Positions 1 to 8,565 of a stretch of DNA of 64,000 nucleotides are shown piece by piece. Location of the stretch: NCBI GenBank assembly GCA_031179305.1, contig JAPSHX010000012.1, positions 1-64,000 on the forward strand, given 5' to 3'. The translations under genes were made by a program, and so were the position numbers. The stretch's first letter is position 1. Each line of letters starts with the position of its first letter. This DNA comes from Paenarthrobacter sp. GTDB lineage: Bacteria > Actinomycetota > Actinomycetes > Actinomycetales > Micrococcaceae. A model generated the notes under the pieces. It did not search any database. It had not been told where the DNA came from and saw only the letters and a list, made by a program, of their open reading frames with translations.

Positions 1-73
1 CTTCCGGCTGCCGGGAAACCACCGCCTGAACCCGGTCCGACGCGTGGGTGAACATCCCCGCAACGGCCGCCAC
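1..73 (-). CDS. Possible 5' end of an unidentified gene running off the window
   Basis: The minus strand is open from a GTG at 73 (AGGG lies just upstream) to the window edge. It would encode about 24 residues, beginning MAAVAGMFTHASDR. An internal ATG at residue 7 is an alternative start. Too little is visible to assign a family, and the reading could be chance in GC-rich DNA. Confidence 0.2.
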   Translation of the reverse strand, partial: MAAVAGMFTHASDRVQAVVSRQPE

Positions 74-83
74 CGCCCTCGTT

Positions 84-113
84 TTGACCCGGGTACGCTG
101 CCTCTATTACAGT
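84..113 (+). promoter_or_regulatory. Putative sigma-70 type promoter for tRNA-Thr
   Basis: TTGACC at 84-89 and TACAGT at 108-113 are separated by 18 bases. Transcription would start near 120, about 37 bases before the tRNA. The same -35/-10 pairing style recurs upstream of the sialic acid operon. Prediction from sequence only. Confidence 0.5.
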
Positions 114-156
114 TATGTCTTGCGTGACCGCCCGGGAAACCGGTGATGAACGCGGT

Positions 157-229
157 GCTTCCTTAGCTCAGTCGGTAGAGCGTTTCACTCGTAATGAAAA
201 GGTCATCAGTTCGATTCTGATAGGAAGCT
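157..229 (+). tRNA. tRNA-Thr (anticodon CGT)
   Basis: The cloverleaf folds fully. Acceptor stem GCTTCCT (157-163) pairs with AGGAAGC (222-228). The D stem is GCTC/GAGC, the anticodon stem TTTCA/TGAAA encloses CTCGTAA, and the T arm carries TTCGATT. The anticodon CGT at 190-192 reads ACG threonine codons. CCA is not encoded. A rho-independent terminator follows directly. Confidence 0.95.
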
Positions 230-237
230 CGGTAGAG

Positions 238-275
238 AACCCCCGGAAATCAAGGATTTCCGGGGGTTCTTCTTT
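238..275 (+). terminator. Rho-independent terminator after tRNA-Thr
   Basis: A perfect 14-bp stem (238-251 with 255-268) closes an AAG loop and is followed by CTTCTTTT. It lies nine bases after the tRNA. Confidence 0.9.
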
Positions 276-300
276 TCCGCTCTCATACGCTGAGGCGACC

Positions 301-537
301 CCCTTCTACCGCGCTGTCGACGGGCCTTCCTTAGGCCGCGCGATCAGCGAGTTACGCAAAGAAGCCGGACTGACCCAGCAGGAGCTTGCGGGGCGGCTAA
401 AGGTCACTCGGGGAACGATTGTCCGGCTGGAGCGAGGAGAAGCCGTATCCCTCGTGGTCGCCATGAACGCCATCAGGACTCTCGGCCGGGACGTGGCACT
501 GGTACCCCGGTTCTCGAAACTTCAGATCCGCCCATGA
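301..537 (+). pseudogene. HipB-like XRE antitoxin remnant
   Basis: The reading frame ending at 537 encodes a helix-turn-helix of the XRE/HipB kind: SELRKEAGLTQQELAGRL, then VTRGTIVRLERGE, then a C-terminal stretch typical of HipB. No ATG, GTG or TTG lies in frame between the tRNA terminator and the domain, so the 5' end appears lost. The open frame upstream runs straight through the tRNA and cannot be coding there. The stop overlaps an ATG (534) that opens the hipA remnant, the normal hipBA arrangement. I infer a decayed antitoxin gene. Start with a non-standard codon cannot be excluded. Confidence 0.55.
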
Positions 538-1288
538 ATCCAAGGAAAAAACTCAACGTCGCCGGAGGGACAGGTACGCTCGCACCTCGCAAAGGAAAAC
601 AGCCTGTCGACACCCGACGCCTTCGGTCTGCTGCGCGTCCTCGGGGCAGACTGTGCCGGGGCAGTCCAGGTTCTCCCGCCCGGCGAAGCACCTGAGGTCC
701 CGGGCGCAGTCATTCCCATGACCGGGCACCCGACGGCAGCCGCATACACCAGGAAGACTTCCCCCAGGCATTGGCGCTCGGAAGCGAAGCGAAGCTAAAT
801 ATGAAGGCACTTCGGCCCCACCCTCCCCGGCTGACCTGGTTGGCCAACGCGGCCGCTCCTCACACCCGCGATGAGTCCGCATTCCGAAGGGCACTGCTCA
901 GAGCTGTCACTTTCAACGTGGCGATCGGAAACGGCGATGCACACTCGAAAAACTATTCCTCACGCTCCTCGACGGCGGTGAATTGCGCCTTGCCCCGCTA
1001 TACGATGTGGCTACCACCTTGCTGCTCTATGCACCAAGCAACAACGCGGGCCACACCGTTGGCGGGCAGATCCGGCTGGGCTATATAACTCTGGAACACG
1101 TGATTCGTGAGGGTGTGGTTTGGGGCATGGACGATGAGGACTCGCGACAAACAGCAGTGTCGGCATTGGAAGCGCTGGGGGCCGCGGCTCACAGTTCCAA
1201 AACACCGGAACGCTTGGATTTCCTGCGAAAACTGGTTCCTGCACGAGTGGATGATCTATTGAGCGGCGGCCCGGCCAGGCGGCAATGA
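534..1288 (+). pseudogene. HipA-like Ser/Thr kinase toxin, broken
   Basis: Three pieces of a HipA-family protein lie in different frames. A piece at 568-700 reads SLSTPDAFGLLRVLG and DCAGAVQVLPPGE, typical of the HipA N-terminal domain. A piece at 820-957 reads FNVAIGNGDAHSKNYS, the kinase core motif. A piece at 983-1288 continues with LRLAPLYDVATTLL to the C-terminus. The core frame shifts by one base near 958-962: restoring it would give NYS-LTLLDGGELRLAPLYDV. Total length is about 250 codons against about 400-440 for intact HipA, so much of the N-terminal and central region is missing. The locus cannot encode a working toxin. Confidence 0.8.
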
Positions 1289-1298
1289 CCCGAGCATT

Positions 1299-2798
1299 CT
1301 AGCCAATCAGGGCCCGGTACCGGGAGCGGCGCCCCTGGCCATCCGTGCGGCCCCGGTTGGCCAGGACTTGAAGTTCGACGGCGATCACGTCACCCAGGCG
1401 GCGGCAGAACTCACCCGGTTCGGCCGCAGCATCCGGGTCCTCCTCCATCACCATGTCCACCACGCCACTGGCCGCGAGCGCAGCAGCGGTAATGCCCTGA
1501 CTTTCTGCGAGCGCCGCGGCGTGCGCAGTAGTCCGGTGCATTATTGCGCTGGCGCCTTCGGGTGGGAGCGGGGCGAGCCAGGCGTTCCGTGCGGCGATGG
1601 TCCGGTCGGCGGGCAGGAGGGCGAGTGCCCCTCCCCCGGTGCCTTGCCCCAGCAGGACTGACAGCGTAGGGGTTGCCAAGCCGAGGAGGTCGTATAGGGA
1701 CCGGGCGATCTCGGCGGCGAGCCCACCTTCTTCGGCGTCCTTGGACAACGCCGCGCCAGGCGTGTCGATGATCGTAACAAGTGGAATGCGGAGTTCCTTG
1801 GCCAAACGCATCCCGCGCCGGGCATCGCGCAATGACGCCGGCCCCATCGCATTGTTCCGTTGATGGCCCACCACCACACAGGATGTGGTTCCGAACCGGG
1901 CAAGAGCCACCAGCATTCCGTCGTCCTTGGTGCCATCCCCCGCACCGCGCAGCAACACCACGCTGCGAGCGGAGTGTTGAAGAAGTTCGCTTGTGGATGG
2001 CCGCTGAGTGTCCCGCGAGCGGACTACGGAGTCCCAGGCAGTTCCCTCAGCGGATTCGGAGAGTTCGCCGATGCTGGTTGCCTGCGCACCAACGAAGTCC
2101 TCAGTCGGCCGCAAAAGGTCCAGCACCCGTCCGAAGTAGTCACGGGCCCCTTCGGGCGGAACCACGGCATCAACCAGCCCATGATCGAACAGGTTCTCCG
2201 CGATCTGAACCCCGGAGGGGAAGGGTTCACCGTGCAGGGCCTCATAGACACGCGGTCCAAGGAATCCCAACAGTGCCCCCGGCTCCGCAGCGGTGACGTG
2301 CCCCAGTGATCCCCACGACGCCATGACCCCGCCGGTGGTCGGATGCCGCAGGTACACCAGGTACGGCAGTCCTGCAGTGCGATGCGCCTGCACTGCGGCC
2401 ACGATTTCCACCATGGCCAGGAACGCATTGGTTCCCTCCTGCATGCGGGTCCCTCCGGACGCCGGCATTGCCACCAACGGCAGCCCAAGGTCTGTGGCGC
2501 GTTCGACGGCGGCTACCAGCCTTTGCGCTGCATCCCGCCCGATTGAGCCGGCAAGGAATGCAAAGTCGGACACCACGACGGCGATGCGATGGTTCCGTAT
2601 GCGTCCTTCGCCTGTGAGGACAGATTCGTCGCTGCCGGATTTCTCCCGGGCCGTGGTCAGGTCGGCAGCGTACCCGGCGTTGGCAGAGCCAGCCACCCCC
2701 CGAACCGGACCATCCCAGGAAACGTATGTCCCGGCGTCGAGCACGTGATCCAGCAGTTCGTGGGCACCGAGCCGCCGGTGCGTGGCAGTGGCCGCCAT
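1299..2798 (-). CDS. Carboxyltransferase-domain protein (AccD-AccA-like single chain)
   Basis: The 499-residue protein carries two crotonase-fold carboxyltransferase halves in one chain. The N-terminal half has SGGTRMQEG (114-122), the AccD-type oxyanion region. The C-terminal half has GTGGGALALLPADR and PEGASAI (about 385-420), the AccA type. The AccD zinc ribbon is absent. Known relatives move a carboxyl group between biotin and an acyl-CoA, but no biotin carboxylase or biotin carrier is encoded here. It may borrow them, or act as a decarboxylase as malonate decarboxylase MdcDE does. Its ATG abuts the stop of the CoA-transferase gene (TGA-ATG), so the two are translationally coupled. It is the last gene of the operon. 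The acyl-CoA substrate is unknown. Confidence 0.8.
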   Translation of the reverse strand: MAATATHRRLGAHELLDHVLDAGTYVSWDGPVRGVAGSANAGYAADLTTAREKSGSDESVLTGEGRIRNHRIAVVVSDFAFLAGSIGRDAAQRLVAAVERATDLGLPLVAMPASGGTRMQEGTNAFLAMVEIVAAVQAHRTAGLPYLVYLRHPTTGGVMASWGSLGHVTAAEPGALLGFLGPRVYEALHGEPFPSGVQIAENLFDHGLVDAVVPPEGARDYFGRVLDLLRPTEDFVGAQATSIGELSESAEGTAWDSVVRSRDTQRPSTSELLQHSARSVVLLRGAGDGTKDDGMLVALARFGTTSCVVVGHQRNNAMGPASLRDARRGMRLAKELRIPLVTIIDTPGAALSKDAEEGGLAAEIARSLYDLLGLATPTLSVLLGQGTGGGALALLPADRTIAARNAWLAPLPPEGASAIMHRTTAHAAALAESQGITAAALAASGVVDMVMEEDPDAAAEPGEFCRRLGDVIAVELQVLANRGRTDGQGRRSRYRALIG

Positions 2799-4016
2799 TC
2801 AGTCCACCTCCGTTGAGGCCAGCCACTCCCGGACACCGTCGCCGTGCTGGTTCAGTAGCGGCGGGGCGGTGTGGGAGCGGCGGGTGGATTCGGCGCCAGC
2901 GGCATTGTCGAAGAAGCGAAGCGGTGGCCCCGGCAAAGTCACAGATCCCAGGCGTGGATGCTCGACGTCTACCAACAACCCTTGGGATACCAGTTGCGGC
3001 CATTCATAGACTTCCTTGAGGGTGCGCACTTTACCGGCAGGAACTCCGGCGGCTTCAAGCTTGGCGAGCAGCGGCTCTGCGTCATAGTCTGCGAACACGG
3101 TCTCCACCACTTCAATGATGCGGGTCCGGTTACGGACTCGGTCGGCGTTGGTGTTGAGGCCGTTGGTGTCGATGCCGAAAGCGGAGGTAAAAGCAGCCCA
3201 TAGCTTTTCGCTGCCGACACTGATCTGGACACTCCCATCCCGGCATCGGAACAGGCCGTACGGTGCGATGGATGGGTGATGGTTGCCCTGAGCCTCAGGT
3301 TCCTCCCCTGCGACTGTGACCTTGGTGCCTTGGAACGCGTGGACCCCAACGAGCGACGCCAGCAGCGAGGTTCGAACCACTTGCCCCCTGCCGGTGTGTT
3401 CACGCTCCAACAGGGCGGCCACCACCCCGTACGCCCCATACATGCCGGAGAGCAGATCTGCGATGGGCACCCCAACGCGCTGTGGATCGCCAGGACCGGA
3501 TCCCGTCAGCGACATTAGCCCGGCCTCGCCTTGAAGAATCTGATCGTAGCCGCTGCGGTGCGACTCCGGGCCGTCGTGGCCGAAGCCCGTGATGGACAAG
3601 ATGACCAGGCGCGGGTTGATGCTGTGCATGGCATCAGTGCTGAAGCCTAGCCGTTCCAGGACACCAGGCCGGAAGTTCTCCACCACAACATCGGCCCGCT
3701 CCAGGAGCTGGCGGAGGACGGTTCGGCCGTCCTCGCTCTTGAGGTCCAGTGCCAGGGATTCCTTGTTGCGGTTGCAGGACATGAAGTACGTCGCCTGCGG
3801 CTCGTCCGCGGGTCCCACGAAGGGCGGTCCCCAACCCCTTGTGTCATCGCCGGAGCCCGGGTTCTCTATCTTGATGACCCTCGCTCCGAGGTCTCCCATC
3901 ATCATGGCCGCGTGCGGGCCTGCGAGCGCCCGGCTGAGGTCCACCACCAGCCTTCCTGCGAGGGGACCCTCGGATGCGTGGAGAACCGGGGCTGTTTCTG
4001 TCAGTGCTGAAGTCAT
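2799..4016 (-). CDS. Type III (CaiB/BaiF family) CoA-transferase
   Basis: The 405-residue protein begins with the family signature VVDLSRALAGPHAAMMMGDL (24-43), followed by GARVIKIENP. The catalytic aspartate is D187 in VGVPIADLLSGMYG, and SGYDQILQGEAGLMSLTG lies just before it. Members such as formyl-CoA:oxalate and succinyl-CoA:L-malate transferases move CoA between carboxylic acids in the cytosol. GGAAACTCC precedes the ATG. It lies between the M20 amidohydrolase gene (21-bp gap) and the carboxyltransferase gene (no gap). A reasonable role is CoA activation of the acid released by the hydrolases of this operon. The specific acid cannot be read from sequence. Confidence 0.88.
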   Translation of the reverse strand: MTSALTETAPVLHASEGPLAGRLVVDLSRALAGPHAAMMMGDLGARVIKIENPGSGDDTRGWGPPFVGPADEPQATYFMSCNRNKESLALDLKSEDGRTVLRQLLERADVVVENFRPGVLERLGFSTDAMHSINPRLVILSITGFGHDGPESHRSGYDQILQGEAGLMSLTGSGPGDPQRVGVPIADLLSGMYGAYGVVAALLEREHTGRGQVVRTSLLASLVGVHAFQGTKVTVAGEEPEAQGNHHPSIAPYGLFRCRDGSVQISVGSEKLWAAFTSAFGIDTNGLNTNADRVRNRTRIIEVVETVFADYDAEPLLAKLEAAGVPAGKVRTLKEVYEWPQLVSQGLLVDVEHPRLGSVTLPGPPLRFFDNAAGAESTRRSHTAPPLLNQHGDGVREWLASTEVD

Positions 4017-4037
4017 GGAGTTTCCTTGATATGAAGT

Positions 4038-5267
4038 TCAGTTGCCCAGCCGGGACAGGAGGACGGCGACGGCGGCAGAGACTCCCCCTGCCAGCGACCC
4101 TTCCAGCTCGGGAGCGAAGAACGGCGAGTGGTTGACGGGGACGGGACCTGGCTCTTCGTGGCCGGCTATGGGGGTGCCGCCGAACATCCAGAACACGGAA
4201 GGCACTCCAATGGCGGTGCCCAAGTGCCCAAAGTCCTCGCTGCCCATCATCGGTGGGGTGATTTCGACAGCTTCGGTCCCCAGTGCAAGCCGCAGGGCCT
4301 CCACAACCGAAGGAACGGCGTCGGGATCGTTGAAGCACTGCGGGAAGCGGTACATTTCCTCGATGTCCGGTTGCGGCGCTCCGGAGGCGGCGGCTTCAGC
4401 CATGATGATGCGGCGGACTGCTGCGAGAACCTGGCTGCGGACGTCCTCGTCGAAGGTACGGATGTTGAGGGTGAACTCGGCCGACGCCGGGATGATGTTC
4501 TCCTTAAGACCAGCGTGGAAAGTGCCTACGGTCACGACGGCGGACTTCCGCGGGTCCAGCTCACGGGACACGATGCTCTGCAACCGGGTGACCATATGCG
4601 CGGCCATGACGATGGGATCGATGGAATCCTGCGGCTGCGAGCCGTGCGACTGCTGGCCGTGGACGGTGACCCTCAGCGAATCCGCCATCGCGGCCACCGG
4701 TCCGCTCGAAATGGCGACCGTACCCACAGGCCGGGGCATGACGTGCTGGCCGAAGACCACTTCCGGCCGCGGGGCCTTGTCCCACAGCCCGTCGTCGAGC
4801 ATCGCAAGTGCACCGGCGGCAGTCTCTTCACCGGGCTGGAAGATCAACACCAGCGTCCCCGACCAAGCGTCCAGGTTGCCGGCAAGCACTTCGGCTGCGC
4901 CCAGCAGGCTGGCTACATGGGCGTCATGGCCGCAGCCATGCATCACCGGGACCGTAGTGCCGTCCGGCAGGGTGCCTGTGTCGGTGCTGGCATATTCCAA
5001 GCCTGTGGCTTCCTCAATGGGCAGGCCATCCGAGTCCGCCCGGAACGCCACCACGGGACCAGCACCGTTGCGCAGGATTCCCACAACACCAGTGCCCCCG
5101 CAACGGAAATGCTCAATGCCAAGGCCGTCCAGTTGTTCCTCGATCAGCGTGGCGGTGGCAAACTCCTGCATGGACAGTTCCGGATGTGCGTGGAGGTGCC
5201 GGTAGAGGGCATGGAGCTTGGTGGTCTGTTCTGAGTCGAGTCGGAGGGCGGTCACTGTTGAAGTCAT
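4038..5267 (-). CDS. M20 family metallo-amidohydrolase
   Basis: The 409-residue protein has the M20D layout: FRADSDGLPIEE (75-86), the zinc-binding HGCGHDAHVASLL (110-122) and PGEE (145-148) with the general-base glutamate. GSEDFG in the C-terminal part supplies a further metal ligand. The dimerisation domain occupies roughly 190-300. The family hydrolyses N-acyl amino acids, hippurate, indole-acetyl amino acids and aminobenzoyl-glutamate. The two membrane-protein genes lie just upstream in the same operon, which suggests an imported amide substrate. No signal peptide is seen, so it is cytoplasmic. Substrate specificity is undetermined. Confidence 0.88.
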   Translation of the reverse strand: MTSTVTALRLDSEQTTKLHALYRHLHAHPELSMQEFATATLIEEQLDGLGIEHFRCGGTGVVGILRNGAGPVVAFRADSDGLPIEEATGLEYASTDTGTLPDGTTVPVMHGCGHDAHVASLLGAAEVLAGNLDAWSGTLVLIFQPGEETAAGALAMLDDGLWDKAPRPEVVFGQHVMPRPVGTVAISSGPVAAMADSLRVTVHGQQSHGSQPQDSIDPIVMAAHMVTRLQSIVSRELDPRKSAVVTVGTFHAGLKENIIPASAEFTLNIRTFDEDVRSQVLAAVRRIIMAEAAASGAPQPDIEEMYRFPQCFNDPDAVPSVVEALRLALGTEAVEITPPMMGSEDFGHLGTAIGVPSVFWMFGGTPIAGHEEPGPVPVNHSPFFAPELEGSLAGGVSAAVAVLLSRLGN

Positions 5268-5315
5268 GGGTCTTGTCTTCCTCTTGGATGCTGTATTCGA
5301 GCTGGCGTGGCTTGG

Positions 5316-6047
5316 CTACTCTTCACGGATTGCAGGTGCCGCAGGGGATTGCGCCCCACGGAAGAACCACGCCAGCATGATGGTGCCTAGGACAGCGATG
5401 GCGGTGGATACCATGGCGAGCGAGGGCACCAGCGGCAGCACTACGAAGACCACCACGGCCGAAACCAACAGGGCGAACACAGTGGTGCGGGGCTGCTTCA
5501 TGGACACGATGGCCTGCACCAGGACGGCGCCCAACACGGCGGGCAGTACGTAAAGACGCGTGACGAGCAGTACCGATGGCGGGATGACGCTGATCAGCCA
5601 GGTGCCCAACAATCCCACGAAGAGTGCCAGCGAAAACAGATGGACCACTGCTGCTCCGCAGATGGCAACGACGGCGGCAAGTTCGGCTCGTTTGCTGCCT
5701 GCCTTGGCACCGATATTGGTTTGTGCGATCAGTGCCGCGGGGAGCAATTTGCTGGAAATGTTGCCGATCATGAACGCTTGGTACATGCCGGCGGGTCCTA
5801 AAACCGGGTAGTACGTGAGGGGTTCCACGATCCAAATGATGCCGAAAGTGGCGGCAACGGCGGCGAAAGCGATCCACAACTGGGCGGCACCTATGTCCAG
5901 GCCGCCGAAGAACACCAAGTACAACGGACCTGCAAGGGAGATCAAGAGACCGGCGATCATGGTGATCTGGCCCCAGCGGGAGGTTGTGCGGTTGAAGTCC
6001 GCCATGCCAGTGCTGCTGGAGGTGGGAGCGGAAGTGATGGAAGACAT
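5316..6047 (-). CDS. Integral membrane protein, partner of the DUF5058-type protein
   Basis: I chose the ATG at 6047 because GAAAGGAT stands seven bases upstream. Longer readings to 6317 would overlap the neighbouring gene. The 243-residue product has about six hydrophobic segments, starting at ITMIAGLLISLAGPLYLVFF. It contains the polar stretch EPLTYYPVLGPAGMYQAFMIGNISSK between helices. It sits 49 bases after the DUF5058-type gene and 48 bases before the M20 gene. I know of no characterised function. Co-transcription with a second membrane protein and an amidohydrolase makes a two-component importer for the hydrolase substrate plausible, by inference only. Confidence 0.75.
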   Translation of the reverse strand: MSSITSAPTSSSTGMADFNRTTSRWGQITMIAGLLISLAGPLYLVFFGGLDIGAAQLWIAFAAVAATFGIIWIVEPLTYYPVLGPAGMYQAFMIGNISSKLLPAALIAQTNIGAKAGSKRAELAAVVAICGAAVVHLFSLALFVGLLGTWLISVIPPSVLLVTRLYVLPAVLGAVLVQAIVSMKQPRTTVFALLVSAVVVFVVLPLVPSLAMVSTAIAVLGTIMLAWFFRGAQSPAAPAIREE

Positions 6048-6096
6048 TGTGATGATCCTTTCGTGCTCAGAGAAATGACGGCGGCAGTCGTTTGCC

Positions 6097-6843
6097 TCAG
6101 GCGCCGACAGCGAAGTAGGCAGCGACAAGGCCGAAGACGATCGAAAAACCGAGCCCCCATTCCCGGAGCCAGCTCCTGCCGAGTCTCTTGGCCAGCAGAA
6201 GGCATATCCCCATGACTGCCGCGGAGACAACGAAGGAAAGGACGTGTGTCCCTGACTTGGGCAGTTCAGTGAGCCCGAGGCAGGAGAACGCTCCAATAAG
6301 TGCTGCCGCTGGAACAATCGCCATGGCGGCCGGATTCACGGAGCGGATCTTGGCGTCGCCCTTGCGGAGCAGCGGTGTCAGGATCAAGGTAGCGAGCATC
6401 CACATGGCGCCCCCGATGCTCATGACGAAGAACGCCACAGCAAAAACGCTCTGGGTGTAGCTGGCATCACCCAGCTTGGCCCCCATCGTGCCAGCGGAAA
6501 CGCTTGCCGCTGATACCTCGTAAGCCGCTGACCCTATGAGGCCGATCCGCACAAGAACTGCCGGCGCACCAAAGAGGCCCAGTAATGCAATGGCAACGAG
6601 GCACACCGCCAGGGAGGGACCGATGGCCGATACAGCGCCGGAACGGAAGGACGTCTTGATGTCCTGCGTGCTCATGTCCACGGAGGGGGCCGCCCGTCTG
6701 GCGGCTTTCATGAAGATAACGGACTGAATGATGATCACGCCGAAGACGCCTGCCACGCAGATCCACAGGACTGGGTTGTTGGCGACGGCCATGATGTTGG
6801 TGGGGTCGTTGGCGAGCGGTTGAAGAGCCAGGGGTTGGTGCAA
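6097..6843 (-). CDS. DUF5058-type integral membrane protein
   Basis: The start is a TTG at 6843 with GGGAGG five bases upstream. The 248-residue protein begins with ANNPVLWICVAGVFGVIIIQ and has six or seven membrane segments, with the motif GLIGSAAYEVSAASVSAGTMG in the centre. The N-terminus resembles DUF5058 family proteins as I remember them; a profile search would settle it. It is the first gene of the five-gene minus-strand operon. It is paired with another multi-span protein of equal size, an arrangement reminiscent of heteromeric transporters. No ATPase or binding protein is encoded nearby, so any transport would be secondary. Function unknown. Confidence 0.7.
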   Translation of the reverse strand: MHQPLALQPLANDPTNIMAVANNPVLWICVAGVFGVIIIQSVIFMKAARRAAPSVDMSTQDIKTSFRSGAVSAIGPSLAVCLVAIALLGLFGAPAVLVRIGLIGSAAYEVSAASVSAGTMGAKLGDASYTQSVFAVAFFVMSIGGAMWMLATLILTPLLRKGDAKIRSVNPAAMAIVPAAALIGAFSCLGLTELPKSGTHVLSFVVSAAVMGICLLLAKRLGRSWLREWGLGFSIVFGLVAAYFAVGA

Positions 6844-6968
6844 GGGAACCTCCCAGGTGTTGGCCCCTCGACAGGTCCTTAACCGGACTACTCTGTGCGG
6901 CTTGGGTATGCTGGGGGCTAATCCTTACCACCGACCAGATCGGCCAGTGGATTACTAACACCCTCCGC

Positions 6969-6984
6969 TATGAGCCGCATCACA
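6969..6984 (-). promoter_or_regulatory. CRP/GlxR-like site in the divergent region
   Basis: On the minus strand this reads TGTGA-TGCGGC-TCATA, nine of ten conserved positions of the TGTGA-N6-TCACA consensus. It lies in the 273-bp region between the DUF5058 operon and the amidase gene. An almost identical 16-mer stands at 60758-60773. Confidence 0.45.
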
Positions 6985-7116
6985 CACAATAGCTGACGGA
7001 ATCAGCCGAAAGTTTGGCCGAATCAGTCAAAGCTTGCCCTTGGTTGTTTCGAGGCTTCCGTCGCCTTCTGTGACCGGGCACACTTTCAGGCAGTAGCAAT
7101 CCAGCAAAGGAGCACC

Positions 7117-8565
7117 ATGCCTGACACCCTTGGCGAGCTGTCCGCCGTCGAACTCTCCGCAGCAATCCGCGACAAAAAGGTTTCGGCGCGCGAAGCCCTG
7201 GCCGATCACTTGGAGCGTATTTCCGAGGTTAATCCCGCGATCAACGCCGTGGTAACCCTCGACCCTGAGGGTGCCCAGGCCTTGGCGCTTCGCGCGGACC
7301 AACTCACGGCTTCAGGGGCCGCGTTGCCGCCCCTCCACGGCCTGCCCATGACACACAAGGACACCAATAACACCGCCGGGATGCGTACCACCCAGGGCTC
7401 TCTCGCCCTGCGTGATTTTGTTCCCGCCGCCGACGACCTCATCATTGCGCGCTTGAAGGCGGCCGGCGTGGTGAGCACCGGAAAGTCGAACGTTCCCGAG
7501 TTTGGTGCGGGCTCCCACACTTTCAACGATCTCTTCGGAACCACTACCAACCCTTACGCTCCCACCCTGAGTGCCGGCGGCAGCAGCGGCGGAGTGGCCG
7601 CCGTCGTCGCCGCCCGGGTCCAGAGCATCGGCGACGGCAGCGACATGGGCGGATCGCTCCGTATCCCGGCGTCCTTCTGCAATGTGGTGGGCTTCAGGCC
7701 GTCGACGGCGGTGATCCCCATGCCGTCCGACGCCAACGCCTATGCGTGGCTGGGGAGGACTGGACCAATGGCCCGAAGCGTGGAGGACATTGCGTTGTTC
7801 ATGTCAGTCACGGCAGGCAAGGATCCGCGCGTGCCGCATCCGGCAGGGCTGGATCCCGAAGTTTTCCGTGCCAGCCTGGAGGCCGACATGCGGGGAGTCC
7901 GGATCGGCTGGTCCCGCGACTTTGGCATCGGCGTGCCCGTGGAAGCCGAAATCCTGGAGCATTTGGAACGTCAACTGGCGGTCTACGAGGACCTTGGAGC
8001 AGTCGTCGAAGAAGCCACCCCGGACTTCAGCGAAGCGGACCTGGTGTTCGGCAACACCCGTGCCTTGGACTTCGCCGCGGGCCTTGGGCCGATTCTGGAG
8101 CGAGCTGGCCATGTCATCAAGCCTGAGGTGCACTGGAACGTGGAGAAGGGATTCGCCCTCACGGCGCGGGATTTGATTGAAACCGCAGCCGCCCGCAGCC
8201 GGTTGGAATTGAGCGTCCAGGATTTCTTTGGCCGGTACGATCTCTTCGCCAGCCCCTGCGCCCAGGTACTCCCCTTCGACGCAACGCTGAGGTACCCCTC
8301 TGACATTGCAGGGGTACCTTCGGAGACATACCTGGACTGGATGCGATCGGCTTGCCTCCTTTCCGCGACGGGACTTCCCGTACTCAGCGTTCCGGCCGGT
8401 TTCAGCTCTACAGGCCTGCCCATCGGCCTCCAGCTCGCCACCAACCACTACGCGGATATGCAGTTGCTCCGTTATGGCCGTGCTTTCGAGCAGCAGACCG
8501 GCTACGCCGCCGTTGCCCCCGTGATGACGGCTGAAGCGGCGCCGCTTACGACGGTGAGCGCATAA
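7117..8565 (+). CDS. Amidase-signature family amidohydrolase
   Basis: The 482-residue protein shows the complete Ser-cisSer-Lys triad of the amidase signature family: K81 in MTHKDTNNTAG, the cis-serine in AGGSSGG (153-159) and nucleophile S180 in GDGSDMGGSLRIPA. Such enzymes release ammonia or an amine from carboxamides; family members include aryl- and aliphatic amidases and GatA. GatA itself is unlikely because no gatB or gatC lies alongside. AAAGGAG precedes the ATG. It is divergent from the M20 operon and overlaps the end of the Lrp gene by 20 bp, so the three units probably share one substrate class and regulator. Confidence 0.88.
   Translation: MPDTLGELSAVELSAAIRDKKVSAREALADHLERISEVNPAINAVVTLDPEGAQALALRADQLTASGAALPPLHGLPMTHKDTNNTAGMRTTQGSLALRDFVPAADDLIIARLKAAGVVSTGKSNVPEFGAGSHTFNDLFGTTTNPYAPTLSAGGSSGGVAAVVAARVQSIGDGSDMGGSLRIPASFCNVVGFRPSTAVIPMPSDANAYAWLGRTGPMARSVEDIALFMSVTAGKDPRVPHPAGLDPEVFRASLEADMRGVRIGWSRDFGIGVPVEAEILEHLERQLAVYEDLGAVVEEATPDFSEADLVFGNTRALDFAAGLGPILERAGHVIKPEVHWNVEKGFALTARDLIETAAARSRLELSVQDFFGRYDLFASPCAQVLPFDATLRYPSDIAGVPSETYLDWMRSACLLSATGLPVLSVPAGFSSTGLPIGLQLATNHYADMQLLRYGRAFEQQTGYAAVAPVMTAEAAPLTTVSA

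Noticed and set aside
115..300. N-terminal extension of the HipB-like frame
   Set aside because: It reads through the tRNA-Thr gene and its terminator, so it cannot be protein coding.
1299..2798. Housekeeping acetyl-CoA carboxylase AccD
   Set aside because: The zinc ribbon is missing, both halves are fused and the operon context is catabolic, so I left it as a carboxyltransferase of unknown substrate.
7117..8565. GatA subunit of tRNA amidotransferase
   Set aside because: No gatB or gatC nearby, and the context is an amide catabolism locus.
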